A DNA stretch of 39,966 nucleotides from a virus: the IMG/VR virus record IMGVR_UViG_3300042879_000342, positions 1 through 39,966 of that record, one strand, 5' to 3'. The translations under genes were made by a program, and so were the position numbers. Each line of letters begins with the position of its first letter. The stretch's first letter is position 1. Below are positions 21,574-27,372 of this stretch, piece by piece. Below the pieces are notes generated by a model. It saw only the letters and a list, made by a program, of their open reading frames with translations, searched no databases and was not told the origin of the DNA.

Positions 21574-22419
21574 CTAGAAGTCAAGTGGTTCTTTACTATA
21601 CCACTTGTTGCCGTACTCATTTCGTATCATATCTTTAGCGATAGGATTATAGCATAAACAATCTAAGAAGGTTGCGCTACAATCGAAGCAACACTCACAC
21701 ATATTACAATACAAATCATTCTCCCACAAATCTATTAGCGACTCACAACTGGGACACTCGAACTTGTTGTCCTCAAAATCGCTGGCTTGGAAGTGGCTAT
21801 CTGTTGCTACGATATCATAAACGCTAGGTTCGTAACTGTATGGCTTGGTAATGGGCGTAGACTTATACGAAGTATTACTCCACCACACACCATTGTCGTC
21901 CCAACTACCTAAGTTCTCGTTGATAATATACATCTTGTATTGTGTGCTAGGGTCATTGGTCATCACCGCTATCTTACTACCACTAGCCCATGAACTAATC
22001 ATATCATATAGATAGTCGTCATCTAGCGCAGACACACCGCCTAATCGTGGCAGTAATTCATCTGCTAGTATGCGAGTATCGCTACGCTTATCATCTTTAG
22101 GTATTAGAATATCTAACACACCATTGTGTGCCAAGTAAGTATCGTGCTCACCCTCTAACTTAAATGGGTGGCAGTTCAGTTCGTTCTTTACTCCGTGAGT
22201 AGCATACCTAGCGTGCCACATAGCATAGCCATTAGGATATTGCTCTCTAAGTTCTAAGAACCTTTTAATAGATTTCTTAGCGGACATACTGCGTTCAGAT
22301 ATAATACCACTACCAGTATCTATTGCGAACCCAAATCCGTGTGGGTTCTTACAAGCACCAGTAGTAAGGTCATCTTTACTCGGTGTGGAATTAGGATTAC
22401 ACACCACTAACAAACACAT
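21574..22419 (-). CDS. Class II glutamine amidotransferase-like protein
   Basis: 281 residues. Starts MCLLVVCNPN, so removal of Met exposes Cys as the N-terminal nucleophile of class II (Ntn) amidotransferases. Family motifs: NPHGFGFAID, MWHARYATHG (68-76), YLAHNGVLDI (95-104), KRSDTRILAD. The C-terminal 60 residues add a Cys-rich ribbon (FECPSCESLIDLWENDLYC, CECCFDCSATFLDCLC). Would free ammonia from glutamine for a partner enzyme; the adjacent amidoligase is the obvious partner. Ribosome site AAGGGGGG. The two genes lie 11 bases apart. Confidence 0.85.
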   Translation of the reverse strand: MCLLVVCNPNSTPSKDDLTTGACKNPHGFGFAIDTGSGIISERSMSAKKSIKRFLELREQYPNGYAMWHARYATHGVKNELNCHPFKLEGEHDTYLAHNGVLDILIPKDDKRSDTRILADELLPRLGGVSALDDDYLYDMISSWASGSKIAVMTNDPSTQYKMYIINENLGSWDDNGVWWSNTSYKSTPITKPYSYEPSVYDIVATDSHFQASDFEDNKFECPSCESLIDLWENDLYCNMCECCFDCSATFLDCLCYNPIAKDMIRNEYGNKWYSKEPLDF

Positions 22420-22430
22420 ACTTACCCCCC

Positions 22431-23627
22431 TTACGCATTGACTAACTCCGTGCTATCGATTACTAACTTATCCACTCTACTCATACGCATGTAGAGTTCA
22501 GGATATAAACCATTGTTGGCTTGTATCCAATCAGCAAACCACTCCCAACTTAACGCACCCATTTTTACATCTGATAGGGTTAAGTTGCGTGTGTATTCTA
22601 CTGTAGCGTGTGCTAATTGTATAGCACTAAGCACACCCTCAGGGTTCATAGTCCCTCTAAAGAACCTGAGTTCTAGGGTGTGTTCGTTCTGCGTATTTAC
22701 CGCAGAATATCTTTCGGTCATTGACCTGCTAGGGTGAGCGACCTTATGCTTTAGTGTGAAGTATGGTCTATCGAACTCATCATACTGCCACACATCATTG
22801 AACTGTGCGTATCTAGACTTGCGACCCCCTAACTTCATCATCTTATCTGAGTTCTTGTAGATAAGGGATAAGAACCTGTGCGTGTGAGCACCACCCTTGA
22901 ACCCTGTTCTACTGATATGTATATGTAGTCCGCAACTCTTAGCGTCCCAACTTCTAGCACTATGAACCTTGCGTAGATAATCTAGCGTAGCCCATAAGTT
23001 CTTACCTTCAGCGAAATAATCTAGGGTAGCAGGGTGAGATACCATTTCGAACCCACGATATCCACCGCTATTGATACTACTATCCTCTTTAAGATAGGTA
23101 AAGTCGCCTAGCATTTCCATAATATAACTAGCACTATCGCTTAGGTTGTTATCCCTAATCTCCATTTCCAATTCTATGCCGAAGTATAGATTATCTTTAG
23201 AGTTGCCATAGAACTTAGGGTCAGGCTTGTAAGAATAGTTATGGATTATCCTAGAACTATCATCACAACTATCACAACCATCTCGGTTGTATTGGTCGCA
23301 ACTATCACACCACTCAGCGTTCTCTTGGCAACACTCCTCGCACCAATAGACACCGATATCAGCAACCTCATAACTAGAGTGATTATCAGAGTAGGTACTC
23401 TCGCAACGCTCACACCAAAAGGTATAGTTATCAGCGCACACCTCGCAATAAGTACCATAACCCTCTACATATCGACAACCTTCTTCATAATCAAAGTTGT
23501 CGCAACGCTCACAATAGATACGACAGTCAGAACATAGCACCTCTCCACTTCGAGTGGTGGCTAAGTCATCTGGGCTATACTCACTAGAGCATTGAGCGCA
23601 CTCAACTAACTCTACTTCATCAGCCAT
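22431..23627 (-). CDS. Cys-rich amidoligase
   Basis: 398 residues. The first 121 residues hold 18 Cys, mostly as CxxC pairs (10/13, 32/35, 39/42, 61/64, 72/75, 96/99, 107/110, 118/121), a chain of zinc ribbons or LIM-like knuckles. The catalytic part follows: LYFGIELEMEI (148-157) with metal-binding Glu, EDSSINSGGYRGFEMVSHPA (181-200), SCGLHIHIS (231-239), and late ELRFFRGTMN. This is the pattern of the glutamine-synthetase-fold amidoligases (Amidoligase_2), which join an amine to a carboxylate using ATP. The zinc array may bind the target protein. Ribosome site AAGGAGTTGAT. Confidence 0.85.
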   Translation of the reverse strand: MADEVELVECAQCSSEYSPDDLATTRSGEVLCSDCRIYCERCDNFDYEEGCRYVEGYGTYCEVCADNYTFWCERCESTYSDNHSSYEVADIGVYWCEECCQENAEWCDSCDQYNRDGCDSCDDSSRIIHNYSYKPDPKFYGNSKDNLYFGIELEMEIRDNNLSDSASYIMEMLGDFTYLKEDSSINSGGYRGFEMVSHPATLDYFAEGKNLWATLDYLRKVHSARSWDAKSCGLHIHISRTGFKGGAHTHRFLSLIYKNSDKMMKLGGRKSRYAQFNDVWQYDEFDRPYFTLKHKVAHPSRSMTERYSAVNTQNEHTLELRFFRGTMNPEGVLSAIQLAHATVEYTRNLTLSDVKMGALSWEWFADWIQANNGLYPELYMRMSRVDKLVIDSTELVNA

Positions 23628-23636
23628 ATCAACTCC

Positions 23637-23816
23637 TTACTTAATTGGTAGTTCTAACTCTATCATAATATCATTGACTTTATTTCTTAGCAAGTTGGTA
23701 GCCATAGCCATGCTCTTAAAGTCTGACCTTGAATACCAATTTTCTTGAGTTCTTAAAGACTTGCGGATTAACTCCAACTCATCTTTAGTAATCTCTATTA
23801 CTATATTGTTATCCAT
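23637..23816 (-). CDS. 59-residue hypothetical protein
   Basis: MDNNIVIEITKDELELIRKS continues as helices (RTQENWYSRSDFKSMAMATN, LLRNKVNDIMIELELPIK). Not recognised. Begins 3 bases past the stop of the upstream membrane-protein gene and ends 9 bases before the amidoligase start, so it belongs to the same unit. Confidence 0.6.
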   Translation of the reverse strand: MDNNIVIEITKDELELIRKSLRTQENWYSRSDFKSMAMATNLLRNKVNDIMIELELPIK

Positions 23817-23818
23817 GA

Positions 23819-23971
23819 TTACTTGCGTTCTCTGAATAACTTGATACTTCTTAGGGTGATAGCGATTACCGCTAGGATAATCAGCGTTCTATGGGGTAGC
23901 CATATCTCACCAAAGTAAGTGCTTAGGTAGGTAGCCATGCTATCCACGCTAAACTCTTTAATTATTTCCAT
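23819..23971 (-). CDS. 50-residue single-span membrane protein
   Basis: MEIIKEFSVDSMATYLSTYF precedes one hydrophobic span (LIILAVIAITLRSI) and a basic end KLFRERK, so the C-terminus should be inside. Ribosome site GGAGAGGGAGAACC. Lies 44 bases downstream of the promoter at 24015-24043. Unrecognised. Confidence 0.6.
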   Translation of the reverse strand: MEIIKEFSVDSMATYLSTYFGEIWLPHRTLIILAVIAITLRSIKLFRERK

Positions 23972-24014
23972 TGGTTCTCCCTCTCCTAACCATTAGTGAT
24001 TAGGCTACCCTCTA

Positions 24015-24043
24015 AGGATATCATACCCTTAAAGGATAGTCAA
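24015..24043 (-). promoter_or_regulatory. Leftward promoter, CTTGAC family
   Basis: On the minus strand CTTGACT (TTGACT at 24038-24043), 17-base spacer, TATCCT (24015-24020). It lies just inside the end of the 24048-24263 gene's downstream gap and would serve the genes from 23971 leftward, including the amidoligase pair. Confidence 0.6.
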
Positions 24044-24047
24044 GCCA

Positions 24048-24263
24048 CTACTTTAACCTACTAAATATCTTATCGATAGTGCCATCATAACTTTCAGCAC
24101 CCTCTCCATCAGCACCTTCTAACCATACGATTTTCTTACCCACTCTAATCGTAGAACCCTCGCCATGAAGGCTCATCAATAGTGGTGCGCCGTAATCATC
24201 TGAATTACACTTAGCAATTAAGCGACCTTCAGGGTCATAAGCGTCTAAGGTTATCTTAGCCAT
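24048..24263 (-). CDS. 71-residue hypothetical protein
   Basis: MAKITLDAYDPEGRLIAKCN then beta-like (GSTIRVGKKIVWLEGADGEG) and a helical end DGTIDKIFSRLK. Acidic, one Cys. Unrecognised. Ribosome site GATGGAGAATAA. Directly downstream of the promoter at 24292-24320. Confidence 0.6.
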   Translation of the reverse strand: MAKITLDAYDPEGRLIAKCNSDDYGAPLLMSLHGEGSTIRVGKKIVWLEGADGEGAESYDGTIDKIFSRLK

Positions 24264-24291
24264 TTATTCTCCATCTATTAAGTTATACCTA

Positions 24292-24320
24292 AGTATAGCA
24301 TACTCAGGGCAACAAGTCAA
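24292..24320 (-). promoter_or_regulatory. Leftward promoter, CTTGAC family (best match)
   Basis: Minus strand CTTGACT (TTGACT at 24315-24320, 5 of 6), exact 17-base spacer, TATACT (24292-24297, 5 of 6). Start of transcription would be about 24285, 20 bases before the ATG at 24263. Its -35 box begins 17 bases past the end of the tRNA-like element. Confidence 0.75.
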
Positions 24321-24336
24321 GTTCTGACTTATGGCG

Positions 24337-24388
24337 TGTCCTGCTAGGGGTTCGCACCCTACACTCACCGCGCCACTACGGGCAGGAC
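24337..24388 (-). ncRNA. tRNA-like fold without anticodon arm
   Basis: On the minus strand: GTCCTGC (24388-24382) pairs perfectly with GCAGGAC (24344-24338) as a 7-bp acceptor stem; CCG (24381-24379) and CGG (24370-24368) close an 8-base loop TAGTGGCG that has the GG of a D-loop; six linker bases TGAGTG; then a 5-bp stem TAGGG/CCCTA with loop TGCGAAC, close to the T-loop TTCRANN. One discriminator-like A follows; no CCA encoded. An anticodon arm is absent. It lies 10 bases past the stop of the 24399-24722 gene. Confidence 0.6.
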
Positions 24389-24398
24389 TATCTTACAA

Positions 24399-24722
24399 TT
24401 ATAGGTAGTTCTCAGCAGGTCTAGCCAGTAGGCTAGCCATCATAGCCTTACGCTCATCAAGCGCAATTCTACGCAACTCATCATCAGTTAAGGGTTTAGG
24501 GGTAGTATCGGGTTTAGGCTTAGCGTTCTTAATTGTACGCCTTGCCAGTTTAACCGCTTGACTATCTTCGATAGCCACGATTATATTGCCCGACTTATCA
24601 CGCACCACTAGATTAGAGAACCGCTTACTGCGTGAACCTAACCACGCAGGGGCAGAACGCACATCTCTAGGGGGTGTGATAATGCTACCGCTAACCCCAT
24701 AGGGGTTATACGACACTATCAT
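24399..24722 (-). CDS. 107-residue hypothetical protein, first gene of leftward operon
   Basis: MIVSYNPYGVSGSIITPPRD is followed by a beta hairpin (RFSNLVVRDKSGNIIVAIED), the basic helix SQAVKLARRTIKNAKPKP and a C-terminal helix LTDDELRRIALDERKAMMAS. Unrecognised. The basic middle could bind nucleic acid. Ribosome site GAAAGGATATG. First gene behind the operator/promoter cluster, so it is a candidate early regulator by position. Confidence 0.65.
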   Translation of the reverse strand: MIVSYNPYGVSGSIITPPRDVRSAPAWLGSRSKRFSNLVVRDKSGNIIVAIEDSQAVKLARRTIKNAKPKPDTTPKPLTDDELRRIALDERKAMMASLLARPAENYL

Positions 24723-24739
24723 ATCCTTTCACTAGGGGT

Positions 24740-24761
24740 TAGGCTACTAGTGAGTAGTCTA
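24740..24761. promoter_or_regulatory. Operator-like 22-bp palindrome, copy 1
   Basis: TAGGCTACT-AGTG-AGTAGTCTA: nine-base arms with one mismatch around a 4-base centre. Ends 18 bases upstream of the ATG of the first leftward gene. Same arms as copy 2, different centre, as expected for a dimeric repressor site. Confidence 0.65.
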
Positions 24762-24810
24762 GTTAGTATCCCATCAGCGCAACCGCCGATATTCTAGGGG
24801 CGTATCTCTC

Positions 24811-24832
24811 TAGGCTACTTACTAGTAGTCTA
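24811..24832. promoter_or_regulatory. Operator-like 22-bp palindrome, copy 2
   Basis: TAGGCTACT-TACT-AGTAGTCTA, identical arms to copy 1, 71 bases away. It lies just downstream of the expected start point of the promoter at 24847-24875, a classic position for repression. Confidence 0.65.
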
Positions 24833-24846
24833 ACCTTGTAAGAACT

Positions 24847-24875
24847 AATCTACACTATCCTTTACCGCTTGTCAA
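24847..24875 (-). promoter_or_regulatory. Leftward early promoter, CTTGAC family
   Basis: Minus strand CTTGACA (TTGACA at 24870-24875, 6 of 6), 17-base spacer, TAGATT (24847-24852, 4 of 6). Likely main promoter of the leftward operon, followed by operator copy 2. Confidence 0.65.
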
Positions 24876-24894
24876 GTTCGACACGCCGTAAGTT

Positions 24895-24910
24895 CTAAAA
24901 TATATTTTAG
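24895..24910. repeat. 16-bp perfect AT palindrome
   Basis: CTAAAATATATTTTAG, a perfect palindrome between the two tandem leftward promoters. Echoed by an 18-bp palindrome of similar make-up at 25372-25389. Confidence 0.6.
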
Positions 24911-24926
24911 TTCTTTATTTAGTTAT

Positions 24927-24948
24927 ATCGGGTTATTTCTAACCTGAT
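24927..24948. promoter_or_regulatory. Imperfect 22-bp palindrome (different operator type)
   Basis: ATCGGGTTA-TTTC-TAACCTGAT: nine-base arms, one mismatch, 4-base centre. Located just downstream of the -10 of the upstream leftward promoter (24955-24960). Confidence 0.5.
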
Positions 24949-24954
24949 AAGAGA

Positions 24955-24983
24955 ACCTTAGTACATAATTAAGCGTAAGTCAA
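24955..24983 (-). promoter_or_regulatory. Possible second leftward promoter, CTTGAC family
   Basis: Minus strand CTTGACT (TTGACT at 24978-24983), 17-base spacer, TAAGGT (24955-24960, weak). Included because the -35 and spacing repeat those of the three other leftward promoters. Confidence 0.4.
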
Positions 24984-24999
24984 GCGTGTCGCAAATAAT

Positions 25000-25025
25000 C
25001 TCAAATAGTAAGACGCTCAAATAGT
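25000..25025. repeat. Iteron-like direct repeats
   Basis: CTCAAATAGT at 25000-25009 and 25016-25025, 16 bases apart, with a related CGCAAATAAT at 24990-24999. Sits next to SOS box 1. Confidence 0.5.
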
Positions 25026-25040
25026 GTTAGGTACATCACA

Positions 25041-25054
25041 CGAACACTTGTTCG
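25041..25054. promoter_or_regulatory. SOS box 1 (LexA site)
   Basis: CGAAC-ACTT-GTTCG, followed by A. Perfect five-base arms of the Gram-positive/actinobacterial LexA operator CGAAC-N4-GTTCG; one of the four centre bases deviates from the Bacillus-type consensus. Confidence 0.75.
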
Positions 25055-25086
25055 AATATAGGGGGGCTAAGGGTCGGGGAGATAGT

Positions 25087-25102
25087 TCGAACATGCGTTC
25101 GA
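25087..25102. promoter_or_regulatory. SOS box 2 (LexA site)
   Basis: TCGAAC-ATGC-GTTCGA, perfect 16-bp form of the actinobacterial SOS box, centre also matching RNRY. Its centre is 47 bases from that of box 1, on about the same helix face if counted as four and a half turns, so looping is not implied. Confidence 0.85.
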
Positions 25103-25123
25103 TTATTTAGATTTTAATATATC

Positions 25124-25143
25124 TCTCAGGTAGTTCTCAGGTA
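25124..25143. repeat. Direct repeat TCTCAGGTA x2
   Basis: TCTCAGGTA at 25124-25132 and 25135-25143, 11 bases apart, one helical turn. A second short tandem repeat, AGGTAAGT x2, is at 25171-25186. Protein-binding array is possible. Confidence 0.45.
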
Positions 25144-25191
25144 TCTAGTAAAGGTTTAGGGTAGAAAAATAGGTAAGTAGGTAAGTAGATA

Positions 25192-25207
25192 TATCGACAA
25201 ATCGATA
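25192..25207. promoter_or_regulatory. Palindrome TATCGA-CAAA-TCGATA
   Basis: Perfect six-base arms with a 4-base centre, a third type of operator-like site in the control region. Another small inverted repeat, TTAGG-TGG-CCTAA, is at 25276-25288. Confidence 0.5.
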
Positions 25208-25345
25208 AAACTTTGACCCAGACTTCTTTAATTTACGCACAGTAATATATATATGTCTTACCCTATAACTTTATGTTAGGTGGCCTAATATATATACATA
25301 TCGGACATTTATAAGAAATATCACCCTAAGTTGTTCGCTTTTCAG

Positions 25346-25354
25346 TTATTCACA
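25346..25354 (+). promoter_or_regulatory. DnaA box
   Basis: TTATTCACA, an exact TTATNCACA match in AT-rich non-coding DNA, 18 bases before an 18-bp AT palindrome. Confidence 0.6.
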
Positions 25355-25371
25355 GGTTATCTATATATGTA

Positions 25372-25389
25372 ATATAAAATATTTTATAT
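25372..25389. repeat. 18-bp perfect AT palindrome
   Basis: ATATAAAATATTTTATAT. Directly between the DnaA box and the hairpin pair; would melt easily. Confidence 0.6.
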
Positions 25390-25390
25390 A

Positions 25391-25429
25391 CGGAGATTCC
25401 TCCGTTTGATCTACGGAATCTCCTATAAT
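25391..25429 (+). promoter_or_regulatory. Alternative hairpins and -10-like box before terminase
   Basis: GGAGATTCC (25392-25400) pairs with GGAATCTCC (25415-25423), perfect nine-base arms. CGGAG (25391-25395) can instead pair with CTCCG (25400-25404). The two folds exclude each other. TATAAT follows at once (25424-25429) but no good -35 is found at 16-19 bases, so an activator or phage sigma-like factor may be needed for late transcription. Confidence 0.55.
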
Positions 25430-25508
25430 AGTATATATATAATAATATATATAATGGGATAACTCTGCCGTTAGGTAGATACCGTTAGATTAGTCTTAGG
25501 GGCGTTAA

Positions 25509-27365
25509 ATGGCAAAGCAGAACCTGACCAAAGAAGAGGCCCAGTATAAGGTTATCACCCAACTCAAACAAGGCCAAACTATCAAGATGGCTATGGAGTC
25601 GGTTGGTAGATCTGAGGCCGCTTTTCGCCAATGGACACTTACTGAACCAAGTTTTAAAGAACAGGCTGACAAGGCTAGGCTAGAAGCCAAGGGCGTCAAG
25701 ACTGACTTAGCCGAACTTAAGGATATCTCCTTCGAGGATTTCTCTCAGGAGTTTCTAGACACTTCCCTTTTTGACCACCACCTTGACTGGGTGGATCTGG
25801 TAGAGGGTAGGGAGCCTAGGTGGGTACATCCATCTATGACCTACGAGCCAGGTGCTTCTAACCGTGTACTTATAAACGTACCACCTGAGCACGCCAAGTC
25901 AACTGTTGTTACAATTAACTACGTTACCTACCGCCTTGCTGTAGATCCTAACGTTAGAATCATTATAGTTTCAAAAACCCAGGGTATGGCCCGAAAGTTT
26001 CTTTCAGCCATCAAGACTAGACTTAGTCACCCCAACTGGACTAAACTACAAGTGGCCTTCGGCCCACAGGGTGGATACAAAGCAGACTCCAATACTTGGT
26101 CTGCTGATATGATCTATCTAGGTTCAGGTAGAGACTCTGGAGAAAAAGACCCAACTGTTCAAGCATTAGGATTTGGATCTCAGATTTACGGTGCTCGCGC
26201 CGATCTGATTATCCTTGACGATGTGGTGATGAATGCAAATGCCCATGAGTGGGAGAAGCAAATTGAATGGCTTCAAAAAGAAGTCATCACCCGTTTGGGT
26301 CGACACGGAAAACTACTTATAGTAGGAACCCGTGTCGCACCTATTGATCTTTATAAGATGATGAGAGATCCCGGTCAATGGACTGGTGGCAAATCTCCAT
26401 TCACTTACTTTAGTCAACCAGCAGTATTAGAATTTGATGAGAACCCTGCCAATTGGAAAACCTTATGGCCCAAGACTGACAGGCCTGAAGGGGAACAAGA
26501 TGAGCCAGACAAAGACGGATTATATACCAAATGGGATGGACCCTCGTTATTTACTAGAAGGTCTGAAGTTGCTCCGTCAGTATGGGCGCTTGTCTACCAA
26601 CAAGAAGATGTTATGGAAGACTCGATCTTCTCGCCAACTACTGTCGCTGGATGCGTCAATGGAATGCGAAAGAGAGGACCTCTCAAGGCTGGAGTCCCAG
26701 GCCATCCAAAACATATTGATGGTTCTTATACCGTTATCGGCCTCGACCCTGCTATGGCAGGAGCCACAGGAGCAGTAGTAGTAACCTACAATCGCTCTGA
26801 TGGTAAGATCTATATATTAGACTGCGTCAATATGACAGATACTACCCCACAAAGAATTAGAGATCTCATAGAAGAATGGGTTATCAAATACAAACCCCAA
26901 GAGATCCGAATAGAAATTAACGCCCACCAGAAGGCTTACGCCTTAGATGATGATCTACGCAACTGGTTGGCGGCTCACGGCTGTACCCTCAACTCTCACT
27001 TCACAGGTAAGAACAAATGGGATACAGGATTTGGTGTAGCCTCTATGGCATCACTGTTTGGGACAACAAGAGATTCTCGTTTCCAAGATAATAATCTAAT
27101 TGAACTTCCTTCTAATGAAGGCTCTGAGGGCTTAAAGTCCTTAGTACAGCAATTAATTACTTGGAAACCTGATACCAAAAACCCAACCGACTGTGTGATG
27201 GCACTATGGTTTGCCGTTATAAAAGTCCGTGAACTTATGCAGCAATCATCATATGCTACTAAGTTTGCTAACAATCGTTGGGCAACTAGAGCACAAAAAG
27301 ATAAAAGATACGGAATCAATTTAGACGACGCCTTTGCAGAGCAATGGCAAGAAACCTATGGTTAG
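25509..27365 (+). CDS. terL: Terminase large subunit
   Basis: 618 residues. Residues about 8-60 look like a helix-turn-helix (KVITQLKQGQTIKMAMESVG, RSEAAFRQW) of the kind normally found in small terminase subunits. ATPase: NVPPEHAKST (123-132) as Walker A variant, ADLIILDDVV (231-240) as Walker B with the acid, IVGTRVAP as coupling motif. Nuclease: VIGLDPAMAG (409-418), IRIEINAHQK (466-475) and a late Asp in NPTDCVMALW. It cuts and pumps genome DNA into proheads. No separate small subunit gene was found. Confidence 0.92.
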   Translation: MAKQNLTKEEAQYKVITQLKQGQTIKMAMESVGRSEAAFRQWTLTEPSFKEQADKARLEAKGVKTDLAELKDISFEDFSQEFLDTSLFDHHLDWVDLVEGREPRWVHPSMTYEPGASNRVLINVPPEHAKSTVVTINYVTYRLAVDPNVRIIIVSKTQGMARKFLSAIKTRLSHPNWTKLQVAFGPQGGYKADSNTWSADMIYLGSGRDSGEKDPTVQALGFGSQIYGARADLIILDDVVMNANAHEWEKQIEWLQKEVITRLGRHGKLLIVGTRVAPIDLYKMMRDPGQWTGGKSPFTYFSQPAVLEFDENPANWKTLWPKTDRPEGEQDEPDKDGLYTKWDGPSLFTRRSEVAPSVWALVYQQEDVMEDSIFSPTTVAGCVNGMRKRGPLKAGVPGHPKHIDGSYTVIGLDPAMAGATGAVVVTYNRSDGKIYILDCVNMTDTTPQRIRDLIEEWVIKYKPQEIRIEINAHQKAYALDDDLRNWLAAHGCTLNSHFTGKNKWDTGFGVASMASLFGTTRDSRFQDNNLIELPSNEGSEGLKSLVQQLITWKPDTKNPTDCVMALWFAVIKVRELMQQSSYATKFANNRWATRAQKDKRYGINLDDAFAEQWQETYG

Positions 27366-27372
27366 GATATAA

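Larger units (their letters stand above)
24723..25508. other. 786-bp control region without genes
   Basis: No convincing coding frame. From left to right it holds two copies of a 22-bp palindrome, two leftward promoters, AT palindromes, an imperfect 22-bp palindrome, iteron-like direct repeats, two SOS boxes, more short direct repeats, a TATCGA palindrome, a DnaA box, an 18-bp AT palindrome, and alternative hairpins before the terminase gene. Composition becomes very AT-rich towards 25240-25460. It separates the leftward early operon from the rightward late operon and is the best candidate for origin and switch region. Confidence 0.85.

Noticed and set aside
24338-24388. Normal tRNA gene
   Set aside because: Only 51 bases with no anticodon arm, so it cannot decode; kept as a tRNA-like element.
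24338-24388. attP site made from a tRNA 3' end
   Set aside because: An attP would match a host tRNA from anticodon to 3' end; here both acceptor strands are present and no integrase gene exists.
25213-25250. Rightward promoter from TTGACC at 25213 and TAATAT at 25243
   Set aside because: The spacer would be 24 bases, too long for a sigma-70 promoter.
24723-25508. CRISPR array or anti-CRISPR locus in the repeat-rich gap
   Set aside because: Repeats are short (8-22 bp), of several kinds and without regular spacers; no Cas or HTH partner gene.
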